From: Bacteroidales bacterium
Lineage (GTDB): Bacteria; Bacteroidota; Bacteroidia; Bacteroidales; UBA3663
Reading direction: 5' to 3'
Assembly (NCBI GenBank): GCA_017561935.1
Contig: JAFZBE010000059.1
Span: 1-64,000, forward strand
Length of the DNA stretch: 64,000 nucleotides
The notes under the pieces were generated by a model. It saw nothing but the letters and a program-made list of their open reading frames with translations. It ran no database searches and had not been told where the DNA came from. Positions 44,124 to 53,006 of the stretch are shown here, piece by piece; position 1 is the first letter of the stretch, and every line of letters begins with the position of its first letter. The translations under genes and the position numbers were made by a program.

Positions 44124-45491
44124 ATGAACGAACCAATCTTTATCAGCTACAAGCGAATAGACAAGGATATTGTGCTACCTATCGTCGAAGCAATAAAGGA
44201 AAGGACAGGAGCCAACTGCTGGATAGACCTCGAAGGTATTGAGAGTGGTGACCAGTTCGAACGAGTCATCATCCGCGCCATAAAGAATTGCGAAATCCTT
44301 GTCTTCATGATGACAAGCAACTCGATCGCTCCCATGCTCGATCCGAAGACAGGACAACCTGACTATAACACCCCGTCATGGACCGAAAGGGAAGTGAAGT
44401 TCGCTCTTGATCGTAAGAAGCGCATCATTCCCCTCAGCATCGACGGCACGATGGTAACTGACTGCGATTGGCTTGCGTTCAATTGCAGCGGCATTGATTG
44501 CATCAACTACAATGACTCCGACCAACGAGAGAAGTTCTTTCGCAATCTCTCGAAATGGCTGAAGAAAAAGGAAATCCCCGAGATGAAGCATGCACCGAAG
44601 GTGGAGGAGAAACCTGCACCAAAAGTAGAGGAGAAACCCACGCCCGTTTCACCGCCTGCCGAATCGACGAAACCCAAGCTCAAGCCTGTTCATTTTGCCA
44701 TTATCGCAGCCATCATGGGTGCTATCGCAGCTATAGCGTTCTGGCCAAAAAGCGAACCCCCAAAACCATCGGCACCACCAGTAGTTGTCTCCACCGAAAC
44801 CGTTTCTGATAAAGCGGCTGCCACACCACCAGCTGAATCCCAGAACACCGCGCCTGCAGCAAACGAGGTTACCACAAACAACCAGCCTCAACCCTCATCA
44901 ACCACCAAGCCTTCTGCTACACAAACCGCTGCATCATCAAAAACTACATCAACCTCGCAACCCTCACAAGGCAAGACCGCCGAGGAAGCCATACCTACGG
45001 TGAGTGGCGATCCAACTGAACTTGACAACCTCGGCGTAAAATATCTGTTCGGCGATGGTGTCAAAAAAGACCCCAAGCAGGCCGTCATCTATTTCCAGAG
45101 CGCAGCAAAGCAAGGTTTAGCCAGCGCACAAAGCCATTTAGGCAGCTGTTACTATACCGGCACAGGCATCGGCCAAAACTACAAGCAGGCTTTCGAATGG
45201 TTCAAGAAAGCAGCCGGCAAGGGCGACATTACTGCACAGGATAATTTGGGAAGCTGTTATCTGCTCGGTCATGGAACCGCTCAAAACTATGCAGCCGCAG
45301 TAGAATGGTACCAAAAAGCCGCCGACAAAGGCAATGCAAGCGCTCAAGCACATCTTGGCAGTTGTTACCTCTACGGACAAGGTGTCACATCCGACAAGGA
45401 CAAGGCCATCTTCTGGTACGAGAAAGCAGCTGACAAAGGCAATACAACCGCCAAAAGAAATCTCGAAAAGCTAAAGGCTGCTGTAGATTGA
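44124..45491 (+). CDS. TIR domain - transmembrane - Sel1 repeat protein
   Basis: Residues 1-148 form a TIR domain: PIFISYKRIDKD (beta-A and box 1), CWIDLEGIESGDQF (BB loop) and TPSWTEREVKFAL, in which Glu90 sits four residues after Trp86, as the catalytic Glu does in NAD-cleaving TIRs. A Lys/Pro/Glu linker with a duplicated PKVEEKP motif runs to 188. One helix (about 190-207) is followed by a Thr/Ser/Pro/Ala-rich spacer (210-290) and four Sel1 repeats at about 299-334, 335-370, 371-406 and 407-442. Topology by charge is N-inside, so TIR is cytoplasmic and Sel1 periplasmic. The product of its likely NADase activity could act on the two RyR proteins upstream. A strong terminator follows. Confidence 0.9.
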   Translation: MNEPIFISYKRIDKDIVLPIVEAIKERTGANCWIDLEGIESGDQFERVIIRAIKNCEILVFMMTSNSIAPMLDPKTGQPDYNTPSWTEREVKFALDRKKRIIPLSIDGTMVTDCDWLAFNCSGIDCINYNDSDQREKFFRNLSKWLKKKEIPEMKHAPKVEEKPAPKVEEKPTPVSPPAESTKPKLKPVHFAIIAAIMGAIAAIAFWPKSEPPKPSAPPVVVSTETVSDKAAATPPAESQNTAPAANEVTTNNQPQPSSTTKPSATQTAASSKTTSTSQPSQGKTAEEAIPTVSGDPTELDNLGVKYLFGDGVKKDPKQAVIYFQSAAKQGLASAQSHLGSCYYTGTGIGQNYKQAFEWFKKAAGKGDITAQDNLGSCYLLGHGTAQNYAAAVEWYQKAADKGNASAQAHLGSCYLYGQGVTSDKDKAIFWYEKAADKGNTTAKRNLEKLKAAVD

Positions 45492-45498
45492 TAAAAAT

Positions 45499-45535
45499 GA
45501 GAGCATCGCGATTCGCAAGGGATCGTGATGCTCTC
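45499..45535. terminator. Bidirectional terminator between convergent operons
   Basis: A 14-bp stem (GAGAGCATCGCGAT with ATCGTGATGCTCTC, one G-T pair) closes a 9-base loop, 7 bp after the TIR gene stop. On the minus strand it is followed by ATTTTTATC, so it best serves the operon coming from the right; it should also stop TIR-operon transcription. Confidence 0.88.
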
Positions 45536-45568
45536 GTTCTTCAATGATGATTCAAAAAATCTAATTCT

Positions 45569-47050
45569 TTACCAACAGAAGCCGGCACCTATCTGGAACG
45601 CTCCTGTGTTGTCCGCACAAAAGTCCTTGTAATCACCCTTGTTCACCCAATAGGTATAGCGATAGGTGAACTTCAAGGCGAATCGAAAATACTTCAGTAC
45701 CAAGCCACCCTCAACAGCAGGACCATGGAACATCTGTTTCGAAGTCAGTTCTTTCAACAAATCTTCACCAGTCTCATTCACGGTCGAATTGAACTTTTCG
45801 GGGTCGAACTTATCAAACGCGCCATAATGATAACCAATACCGGCATGGATGTAGATAGGAACCCAGATGTGCCACGAAGGTCCTGTCATAAAACAAGCCT
45901 CGTATTGCATCTTTTCGGGATATAACTCACCCGATTCCTCATCCTTTTTCATTTTTTCCTTATAGACAAACTTCTGGGTAACAGGATCGTAACTACCTTC
46001 AATATGCGAATCGAACTGGTTGAAGAAATCCTTATTGATCAAGAAGGTACTGTACCAGCCGTTAGCCTTGTTCTGATAGAAGTTGCCGTATGTGAAACCA
46101 AGCATCTCGTTGGTTAAGCCATATTCAAACAACAGGGTGCGGGAGTGGCTGTCGCGGCGAAGGCTTGCCTTACGCACGACCTCAAGGTTTTCGTTGGCCT
46201 GCTTCGCATAGCGCGTACAGCCGTTTTCGATCACCTGCTCGAACATCTGACGCGAACGTTCGAGATTGCCGGCTGACAATTCCTTCTCGCCCATATTCAA
46301 GACAGCTTCACAGTCACGATCAAAATTGCGCTGTGCGGCATACATCGACTGGCGCAGTTTCTCGTTACCGTCATAAACCAGCAGTTTATTGTATGCGTTC
46401 ACCGCCTCGTGATAACGGAAGAAGTGGTCGGCTTCGATAGCCTGGTTGTACCAAATCAACATCGAGTCGCACAACTGAATGTGCTGCAGGATGTTGGCCG
46501 TGTCGTTCAGGTATTCGGGGCAGTAGCGACAAAGCTCATAGTTGTCCTTGGCCTTCTGGTATTCGCTGTTGTTGAACGATGCCTGCGCCTTCTCCAGATA
46601 ATCGAAGAACGGGCTGCGCAGCACTGAGTAGGGGTCGCTCACCGTATATTCGAACAGCTGCTTGTCCTTGAGTGGGAGCGGCATACGATAGTCCTGGAAA
46701 CCAGGCACACGGATGGTAAGCCTACGGTTCGAGAAGTCGCGACCGGGCTCCTGCGTCACGAAGACGATGCTATAGGTCTTCTTTCCGGCGATCGAATCGA
46801 CGGTGACATTCAGTTGGGTTTGCGACTCATGAGTCGATTCGAAAGTGAGTCCGAAGGGTTCGTGTGTGACAAACTGCACCATGGCTTCGTGGCGATCTCC
46901 ACAGGGATAGACGCCGAAGCCCTGTGTCGTTTCCTGCACGTTGAGGAGCTTCAGGTTTTCTTGTCCGAATAGCGCCGAAGCGCTCAACAATAACATTCCT
47001 ACGATGGCCGTTCTCGACAAGGTCAGGAATGAGGCAAAAGGTTTTTTCAT
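45569..47050 (-). CDS. Exported protein with TPR-like helices and possible C-terminal barrel
   Basis: This is the last gene of the five-gene operon. A signal-like N-terminus (MKKPFASFLTLSRTAIVGMLLLSASALFG) leads into a beta-rich domain (about 30-140) that may be PEGA-like. Residues 150-290 are helical with TPR character (FNNSEYQKAKDNYELC, FFRYHEAVNAYNKLLVYDG, AGNLERSRQMFEQVI). The final 190 residues look like outer-membrane strands (LLFEYGLTNEMLGFTYGNFY, IYIHAGIGYHYGAF) and the chain ends GAFQIGAGFCW. I recognise no named family. It starts 12 bp after the preceding stop. Confidence 0.72.
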   Translation of the reverse strand: MKKPFASFLTLSRTAIVGMLLLSASALFGQENLKLLNVQETTQGFGVYPCGDRHEAMVQFVTHEPFGLTFESTHESQTQLNVTVDSIAGKKTYSIVFVTQEPGRDFSNRRLTIRVPGFQDYRMPLPLKDKQLFEYTVSDPYSVLRSPFFDYLEKAQASFNNSEYQKAKDNYELCRYCPEYLNDTANILQHIQLCDSMLIWYNQAIEADHFFRYHEAVNAYNKLLVYDGNEKLRQSMYAAQRNFDRDCEAVLNMGEKELSAGNLERSRQMFEQVIENGCTRYAKQANENLEVVRKASLRRDSHSRTLLFEYGLTNEMLGFTYGNFYQNKANGWYSTFLINKDFFNQFDSHIEGSYDPVTQKFVYKEKMKKDEESGELYPEKMQYEACFMTGPSWHIWVPIYIHAGIGYHYGAFDKFDPEKFNSTVNETGEDLLKELTSKQMFHGPAVEGGLVLKYFRFALKFTYRYTYWVNKGDYKDFCADNTGAFQIGAGFCW

Positions 47051-47062
47051 AGCAAAAATAGA

Positions 47063-48076
47063 TTATTTAATGGTGAAATAATCAAGGTTAAACACTTCAT
47101 CGCGAGTGATTTCACGTCCCTCGTATTCATTGGGTTGCCAGGTGCGCACCTCGATGCTCGGGTTCATCGGGTCTTCGAAATTGACCATGAGGAACAGCCA
47201 TCCGACATCTGAATAGGTCGAAGTATTCCAATACTGCTTGAGCGTGACGCCGTAGATCCGCTCGTGGATAGGGTGCTGGATAACCGACACCTCCTCGAAC
47301 TTGATGTTTATGTAATTGTTCTTGCTGAAGATCTTCTGCAGCTTGGCGATGTATTCCTTCTTGTTCTGCACCACGAGCTGATAGGTCTGTCCGCCCAGTC
47401 CCTGCAACATCAGGTTTTCGTCCTTGTTGCGGTCCTTCTTGCGCAATACGGTACCAGTGATAATCAGAGCATCATCACTATATACCTGCTTCAAGTAACC
47501 GAGGTCCTTGCGGTTATAGGCGGTGCGGAACACCTCGATGAAGTCGAGTATCATCTGACGTCTGACAAGGTCTTCCTCCTTCACGCCGTTCACAATCACA
47601 TTGTTGTAGTTGTGTTTCTCGAGCTGCATATTCACTTCGGTGAGATGACCATCGTTGTCGAAGCTCATTACCATGTCCTGGAAGGAATTGTTCATGTCGG
47701 CATCGAGGACGTTAACGGGGATGTCGCGCATCTGGAAGCCTCGGTTGCCGAATAGCGTGAGGACATTGCCCTCGACCTCATCAACGCTGCAGTTGATGGG
47801 GCTCTGTTCCCACAGGTCCATGATGCTCTTCACCAGGGCCTTGTTGACGGGATTCTTTTCGGGAAAACTGACTTTCAGCTTGTCTTTTAGCTTCTTTCCG
47901 TCCTCCAGTATGGATTCGTTGAACGAAGTAAGCAGACTTGATGCTTCCTGCTCAATGTTTTCCTTTGCGGCAGCAGACATCTGTCCGCTCAGCACCTTGA
48001 CCTTGACGGCTTGTGCCTTCAACCCCATCGTAGTGAACGGGATAAGGAATAGGAGTAAAGTGACAATTCTTTTCAT
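47063..48076 (-). CDS. Exported protein with NTF2/SnoaL-like C-terminal domain
   Basis: The signal peptide is MKRIVTLLLFLIPFTTMGLKAQ. The C-terminal half starts LDFIEVFRTAYNRKDLGYLKQVYSDDALII, a typical opening of the NTF2-like fold (an alpha-helix followed by a cone-shaped sheet), and continues with ISVIQHP-type strands to TWQPNEYEGREI. The N-terminal 150 residues have no match I recognise. NTF2-like domains bind small ligands or serve as dimerisation modules. It sits between two other exported proteins, with gaps of 23 and 12 bp. Confidence 0.7.
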   Translation of the reverse strand: MKRIVTLLLFLIPFTTMGLKAQAVKVKVLSGQMSAAAKENIEQEASSLLTSFNESILEDGKKLKDKLKVSFPEKNPVNKALVKSIMDLWEQSPINCSVDEVEGNVLTLFGNRGFQMRDIPVNVLDADMNNSFQDMVMSFDNDGHLTEVNMQLEKHNYNNVIVNGVKEEDLVRRQMILDFIEVFRTAYNRKDLGYLKQVYSDDALIITGTVLRKKDRNKDENLMLQGLGGQTYQLVVQNKKEYIAKLQKIFSKNNYINIKFEEVSVIQHPIHERIYGVTLKQYWNTSTYSDVGWLFLMVNFEDPMNPSIEVRTWQPNEYEGREITRDEVFNLDYFTIK

Positions 48077-48099
48077 TGTTTGAAGTGTGTATTGCGGTT

Positions 48100-49230
48100 T
48101 TATTTTTCTGATTTATTCGATTTCTGCGGGCGTTTGGGGAGATATTCCTCGAAGAGGGAATACACGTTATGTTGGGGCGTATTGGTGTAGAGCAGGGCCG
48201 TGAGCTCGGCAGGCGCATCAGTGCCCAACTGACTGAGGGGAATACTCACGAGCAGCATGTGGGTGAACCCGAAGGAGGTGTTGCGCAACACCAGGATACC
48301 TGTCAGCAAGCCCTTCTCGGGAATATATTGCGCGGCAGCGAAAGGCTCCATCACGCCTTCGTCCCTCAATCCGCCCAAGAGGGTTGCCCAGTCGCATCGC
48401 CACGTCACAAAACGTCCTCCATACTGCCGATGCATCACTTCGACGGTCAGGCTATCGGGTATCACATTGCCCAACATCAGGTTCTTGACCGACTCCTTCG
48501 GGAATCTCTGCGACCAGATGGGCGAGATGTTCTCGTCAGGCTCCTTCCCTTCATAATATCCATCGGCACAAAGCGAATCGATATAGAACACGTCGCCAAT
48601 GGTGTGCCACACCTCTGGATTACCCGTGGCATAGACCTGATCGATTGAGGGGAGTGGGTTGGGCAATGCCTTGCCCTTGAAGGACTGCAGTCGCAAGCCC
48701 TGTCGTTCGTCCTCTTCTTTCTTGTCGGTGCCGTAGATGAGTTCGCGTTCCTTCGGGATGGAGAGGCGTAGGGTGGTCTCGTCGGAACCTCCTGTGATGA
48801 GTATCCGATAACGATTGTAATCCTCAAGGACCTTCACGCCGGTTACATTCTCAAGTATCGGAATTGCCTTGCCGAAGGACTTGAACAGTCCGCTACCGTA
48901 GGGACAAGCTTCGAGGAACAGACGGATTCCGTTCTCTTTCATCCACCTGGCGCGCTCGGCTTCAGAACCGTGTAGAGCAATTCTCAGCAGGATTCGTTCG
49001 ATGCCACGCCACAGGAATGGATTGAGCACTTGCTGTATTTCGGGACTGAAAACCGCTACGCCAAAATGCGTCAGATCGCCCGCAGCATTGTACTCTTCGT
49101 GAAGGGGCAGAAGAGTAGGGTAACGCTGCATGGCCTCCTTCAGGCGCTGCATCTCGACGGTCTCTTCGGCAACAAGGGTGCCAAAGAGTGTCGTCAAGAA
49201 TAGTATGGTAACAGTTATCAGTCTTCGCAT
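48100..49230 (-). CDS. Exported protein of unknown function
   Basis: A TTG at 49248 opens the frame, but the ATG at 49230 gives a good signal peptide (MRRLITVTILFLTTLFGTLVAEE). The 376-residue product is mixed alpha/beta without recognisable motifs. Segments of note are PLHEEYNAAGDLTHFGVAVF near the N-terminus and a basic C-terminal tail (LPKRPQKSNKSEK). It is the third gene of the five-gene operon. Function cannot be assigned. Confidence 0.65.
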   Translation of the reverse strand: MRRLITVTILFLTTLFGTLVAEETVEMQRLKEAMQRYPTLLPLHEEYNAAGDLTHFGVAVFSPEIQQVLNPFLWRGIERILLRIALHGSEAERARWMKENGIRLFLEACPYGSGLFKSFGKAIPILENVTGVKVLEDYNRYRILITGGSDETTLRLSIPKERELIYGTDKKEEDERQGLRLQSFKGKALPNPLPSIDQVYATGNPEVWHTIGDVFYIDSLCADGYYEGKEPDENISPIWSQRFPKESVKNLMLGNVIPDSLTVEVMHRQYGGRFVTWRCDWATLLGGLRDEGVMEPFAAAQYIPEKGLLTGILVLRNTSFGFTHMLLVSIPLSQLGTDAPAELTALLYTNTPQHNVYSLFEEYLPKRPQKSNKSEK

Positions 49231-49283
49231 GTAAATACCTTTAATCAATCACTTTCGTATGACTCTTCGCACACTGCAGTACG

Positions 49284-51347
49284 TCATTCATTTACTTTAT
49301 AGCCATAGGTCACGAGTATTGGAATCCAGCTGTCATATTCGGCTTGCAGGGCAAGATTCTTGAACTGAACGGCCTTGTCGAAGTCGTAGTCGAGGCCATA
49401 GAATCGACCATAGGCACAACAATAGGCATTCGACAATTCATCGAAGGCCTCGGGACATCCCATCTCGGCAGCACGGCAAGTGTGTGTGATGTAGGCGTTG
49501 TAATCCTCCCTAAACAAGTAGTACCGCCCCAGGTCGAGCTCGGCCTCGGCATTTCCCGCATCGGCAGCCATGTTGAGCCACATCGTAGCCTCTTCTGTGT
49601 CTTGTTTCGCTGAGATGCAGTTCAGAAGCAGATGGCCCATGCGCTGCATACTTCGGATGTCGCCCTTTCGGGCACCTTGTCGGTAATAGGTCGCCGCGCT
49701 ATCGACCTGCGCTGTGGTGAGACAGCTGCACAAGTCGGTATTCTCGTCCCATCCCACCGCATTGGCTCGGACGTACATATCGCCCTTGATGCCGTACCAT
49801 CGAGCATCGTCCTGACGATGGAGGTTATTCATCCAGTATTCCGACGACTTGAGGAACTTGCGACGTGTGGCCGTACTGTGCTCATCTTCCTCGTATGCCT
49901 CGTGGAAGTAGTAATTGGCCAGCATGGCTTTCGCTTGAGGATCATCTACGGCGGTGGCTATCTGTGTCATCATCTGGATGGCCTTGTCCTCGTTCTGCTT
50001 CACACCGACGCCGTATTGGTAAAGTATGGCCAAGGGGAAACGGCAGGAGGAATGAAGTTTGGCGTCTTCGTTGACCTGCTCAAATAGGACTACAGACAAC
50101 CGCTCGTCCTGATGACCAGATACTTCGGGCATCTCGTAGAACCTGTAGTTTTCGGAGGTGCGATGAAGGAAGATCTTCTGGTCCTTGCCGCGACGCGTAC
50201 GCATATAGCCATTAGGATTGACATTGTTCCTCAGATTGCCAATATTACATTCCATGACATTGGGCGCGACAAGTTTGCAGTCGAAGGTATATTCCACCGT
50301 GATTGCCTGCACGTTGTCCATTTCCTCGATATAGGAATCGTTGTCGTCGTTGAAGGGCAGCAGATGCGCGATGTTGGAAATAACGTTGCGTGCCCACTTG
50401 GAGAGCGAACGTCCCTTGACGTATTCCTCGTCGATGGCGAACATGAACTTGATCGCATTTCCGTTGAGCTTGCCTTCGGCCTCTTCGTTGACGATGACAT
50501 AACGCATGTCGTTCAGGAGCCTGACGCGCCGCATATACGTCATTGCCTGTTTATGGATGATTTTACGTTCGCGCGAAGTATTGACGATACCCGATTGGTC
50601 GGAGATTGTGATTACGTAACTGCCATCACCCACCTTTTTAAACCTGAAGTTCCACATTTCACGGCCATCCTCGATGCAGAGGTCACTCACCCAGTGACCC
50701 GAAAGTTCGGGAATGCCATTCACCGACTGCGGCCTTGTCGAGGTCGCGCGAGGCAGCTCCACGCCATAATGTCGAGCGAAGTTAAAGCCCTGATAAGGCA
50801 TCAGATTCACCTGCTCGTAGGTCCGTTGTATTTCGCCCAATGCACCGGCAGCAGCCTTTGCCTCCTCATCTGATGTCACAATGGGCGCTGCATCCTGTCG
50901 GGCGAGTTCGTTGCGGCTGTCCTGTTCCTCAAGGTCTTCGAAATGACTGATTTTCAGGATATCCTCCAGTTGTCGCAGACGTTTTCCAGGCTCAAGGATC
51001 TTGCCGCTGTCATACTCCAGGGTAAGGTATTTGCGATAATAGTAGATCGCGCTGGCCAGCGACTCCTGATCGCCGTTCTGCCTATAGAGGTCGTCGTAGA
51101 TGTGCGCCTTGCGGAGGTAAGGAGCAGGGTAGCCAGGCGACAAGTCGATGACGACATCGAGCGCCGACAGGGCTTCGGTGTATTTTTCATGACGCAACAG
51201 CATCTCTGCCCTCATAAACTGAAGGTTGACCTGCGAGCGCGTCACTTGCGCCTGGGCAATGCCATCATCGATTATAAGAGACAGAAAGGGCAGGATGACC
51301 ATTCCCCAAAGGAACAGCCTGCGCCCTATGATGCCTTTGCCTTTCAT
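49284..51347 (-). CDS. Exported TPR/Sel1 repeat protein
   Basis: The frame begins at a GTG (51380), but the ATG at 51347, 13 bp after the preceding stop codon, gives the signal MKGKGIIGRRLFLWGMVILPFL and avoids overlap. An N-terminal TPR region (EKYTEALSALDVVIDLSPGY) is followed by a beta-rich middle domain (about 220-400, ELSGHWVSDLCIEDGREMW onwards). The C-terminal 250 residues are Sel1-like repeats: YQYGVGVKQNEDKAIQM, YYRQGARKGDIRSMQRMGHL, TEEATMWLNMAADAGNAEAE and TCRAAEMGCPEAFDELSNAY. Sel1 repeats scaffold protein complexes. The adjacent TIR gene carries the same repeat type, though in a separate operon. Confidence 0.78.
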   Translation of the reverse strand: MKGKGIIGRRLFLWGMVILPFLSLIIDDGIAQAQVTRSQVNLQFMRAEMLLRHEKYTEALSALDVVIDLSPGYPAPYLRKAHIYDDLYRQNGDQESLASAIYYYRKYLTLEYDSGKILEPGKRLRQLEDILKISHFEDLEEQDSRNELARQDAAPIVTSDEEAKAAAGALGEIQRTYEQVNLMPYQGFNFARHYGVELPRATSTRPQSVNGIPELSGHWVSDLCIEDGREMWNFRFKKVGDGSYVITISDQSGIVNTSRERKIIHKQAMTYMRRVRLLNDMRYVIVNEEAEGKLNGNAIKFMFAIDEEYVKGRSLSKWARNVISNIAHLLPFNDDNDSYIEEMDNVQAITVEYTFDCKLVAPNVMECNIGNLRNNVNPNGYMRTRRGKDQKIFLHRTSENYRFYEMPEVSGHQDERLSVVLFEQVNEDAKLHSSCRFPLAILYQYGVGVKQNEDKAIQMMTQIATAVDDPQAKAMLANYYFHEAYEEDEHSTATRRKFLKSSEYWMNNLHRQDDARWYGIKGDMYVRANAVGWDENTDLCSCLTTAQVDSAATYYRQGARKGDIRSMQRMGHLLLNCISAKQDTEEATMWLNMAADAGNAEAELDLGRYYLFREDYNAYITHTCRAAEMGCPEAFDELSNAYCCAYGRFYGLDYDFDKAVQFKNLALQAEYDSWIPILVTYGYKVNE

Positions 51348-51360
51348 TATCCGTTGGAAA

Positions 51361-52719
51361 TTATAGTCCGAAGAATACACTGCGCTTGTCGTATTGCAGT
51401 TTCTTGACCTTTTCGTTTAGGCTAGGCTTCAAGCGCTTGAATATTTCCGAAAAGGCCTTGTTGTGAAGCAGGGTCTCGTCGGAATTGGCGGGGACAAAAA
51501 GCCGCAGGCCCTTCTTCTCTTCGGTGGCAAGAACCTTGCCCGAACGACAATCTGAAATCGAGACAGTCATGTCGCATAGATGGTATTGCATCTGATATTT
51601 CCCGACCGTAGGCTCGCCATCCGGTTCGATGCTGCAATTCACCTTGATTACGATGTCTGAGCTGGCACGATCCTCAGACTTCTTGTAGCCATTTCGCAAT
51701 AGGATGCTGTGCAAGGTATCGCCTATGCATTCAAAGTCTTCTTTCGAGATTTCCATGTAACAGTATGGTGTAGGGTCGAAGGCCTTAAGCGACAACCGTG
51801 CCGAATGCAGCTGCTCCATCAAACGCAGGGGCAGTTCACCCGAGAAGATATGTTTCGGCAAATCGAGTATCGACTGCTTATTCATGCCCACGACGAGTTC
51901 TGCCGTCTCGGTCATGGGAGCCTCAGTGATATGGGCCTTTGCCCTGCCCGAAGCGTCGGTCATGGGATCGCTCTTCACCTTACCGTTGTTGCTTACTGTG
52001 AACGAAACCGGCAACCCCGGTACAGGCTTGTCGTTGTAGGTGGCGGTGGCATATATCGCCACAGGCACATCTTCGCCGGGCACCATAGGACAGGTCGGAC
52101 GGTCGAACGACCATTTGATGCTGTCCATGCTGTGTATATAACCATCGTGCAGCACTTCCACCAGATCGAAATCGCGGCTGATGACCTGCTTGTGCAATAT
52201 CGGCACAAGCGCCTGAAGAGCCTTGCAATAAATCGTGGCAGCAGTGAACAGATCGCCCGACTGCTTCAGCGACTGGGCACGAACAGCCATCGAATCCACA
52301 CTTGTGACGATGGCCGTATAAAGCGAGTCGCAGAACTGGCGGTAGTCCTGATCCGAGATCTCGCAGAAGATGTAGCTCTGGTCTTCGCCCTCGAAGGTCT
52401 TCGTGGTCTTGAAGAAGGCGCTGTTTTCTGCAATCCTCACCAGTGAGGAGTGTTGTTCAACGGGCGACTGCCCTTTCTCAATGAGCGAATATTGGTAGGA
52501 GCCCTCCTCGAAACGATTGGTCGATTTCTGACTCACAAGTATATTGACTGCGTTATGACGAGCCTCATCAAGCGTATTACCCGCAGCAACTGCCCTTGTG
52601 ACAGTGGCCGTAGAAATAGGATTAGTTGTGGCCCATTTTGGAAGCGGCTTAGATTGTCCAACACCAATCGCAGGGATCATGCTGGAAATAATGAATGAAA
52701 GAAACAATATATTTTTCAT
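51361..52719 (-). CDS. Exported LPP20-like protein with Ig-like domain
   Basis: This is the first gene of the five-gene operon. The signal peptide is MKNILFLSFIISSMIPAIGVGQ. The mature N-terminus (LPKWATTNPI, then GNTLDEARHNAVNILV) follows the LPP20 superfamily pattern, in which P-x-W opens the domain and the A-rich helix follows. A helical segment around FTAATIYCKALQALVPILHK comes next, then an Ig-like domain near residues 215-270 (VPVAIYATATYNDKPVPGLP). The C-terminal 170 residues are unassigned. Proteins of this kind are envelope-associated in Bacteroidetes, with no known activity. Confidence 0.72.
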   Translation of the reverse strand: MKNILFLSFIISSMIPAIGVGQSKPLPKWATTNPISTATVTRAVAAGNTLDEARHNAVNILVSQKSTNRFEEGSYQYSLIEKGQSPVEQHSSLVRIAENSAFFKTTKTFEGEDQSYIFCEISDQDYRQFCDSLYTAIVTSVDSMAVRAQSLKQSGDLFTAATIYCKALQALVPILHKQVISRDFDLVEVLHDGYIHSMDSIKWSFDRPTCPMVPGEDVPVAIYATATYNDKPVPGLPVSFTVSNNGKVKSDPMTDASGRAKAHITEAPMTETAELVVGMNKQSILDLPKHIFSGELPLRLMEQLHSARLSLKAFDPTPYCYMEISKEDFECIGDTLHSILLRNGYKKSEDRASSDIVIKVNCSIEPDGEPTVGKYQMQYHLCDMTVSISDCRSGKVLATEEKKGLRLFVPANSDETLLHNKAFSEIFKRLKPSLNEKVKKLQYDKRSVFFGL

Positions 52720-52744
52720 TGTATAGTAAATGGTTTAAACGGCA

Positions 52745-52752
52745 CAAAGATA
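52745..52752 (-). promoter_or_regulatory. Promoter -7 element of the five-gene operon
   Basis: TATCTTTG on the minus strand, 26 bp before the ATG at 52719. The upstream side is a long A/T run without a TTTG at the ideal position. Confidence 0.65.
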
Positions 52753-52877
52753 CTATATTTTTTTATAAAATAACTATTTTTTTAATAAAAAATACCTTTT
52801 TATATGTTTTTTTGTCTCCAACAATCGTAAATACCAGTTTTTTCTCTAAATTTCATCTACAAATTTAATCATAATTA

Positions 52878-52938
52878 ACCCCTCAAATCTCTCAATCTCT
52901 TCAAACCACTCTAACCTTTCAAACCTCTCAATCCCCTA
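52878..52938. repeat. Degenerate CTCAAA/CTCAAT micro-repeat tract and homopolymers
   Basis: The 387-bp gap 52720-53106 holds no gene. After an AT-rich stretch it contains a tract with CTCAAAT, CTCAATC, TTCAAAC, TTCAAAC and CTCAATC words, similar to the tract at 19799-19852. It is followed by seven T (52946-52952) and nine C (52954-52962) in a row, then the AraC promoter. Confidence 0.65.
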
Positions 52939-53006
52939 GAACCACTTTTTTTACCCCCCCCCATTTGTTAATTATTGTTAAGCCATGAAAAATATTGCTG
53001 TTTGGA

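Noticed and set aside
50112..50873. A 253-residue plus-strand frame in the TPR/Sel1 gene
   Set aside because: Shadow of a gene with signal peptide and Sel1 repeats.
52946..52962. T7/C9 runs as a phase-variable promoter switch
   Set aside because: The runs lie about 45 bp upstream of the -33 element and outside any coding frame, so a length change would not alter promoter spacing or reading frame.
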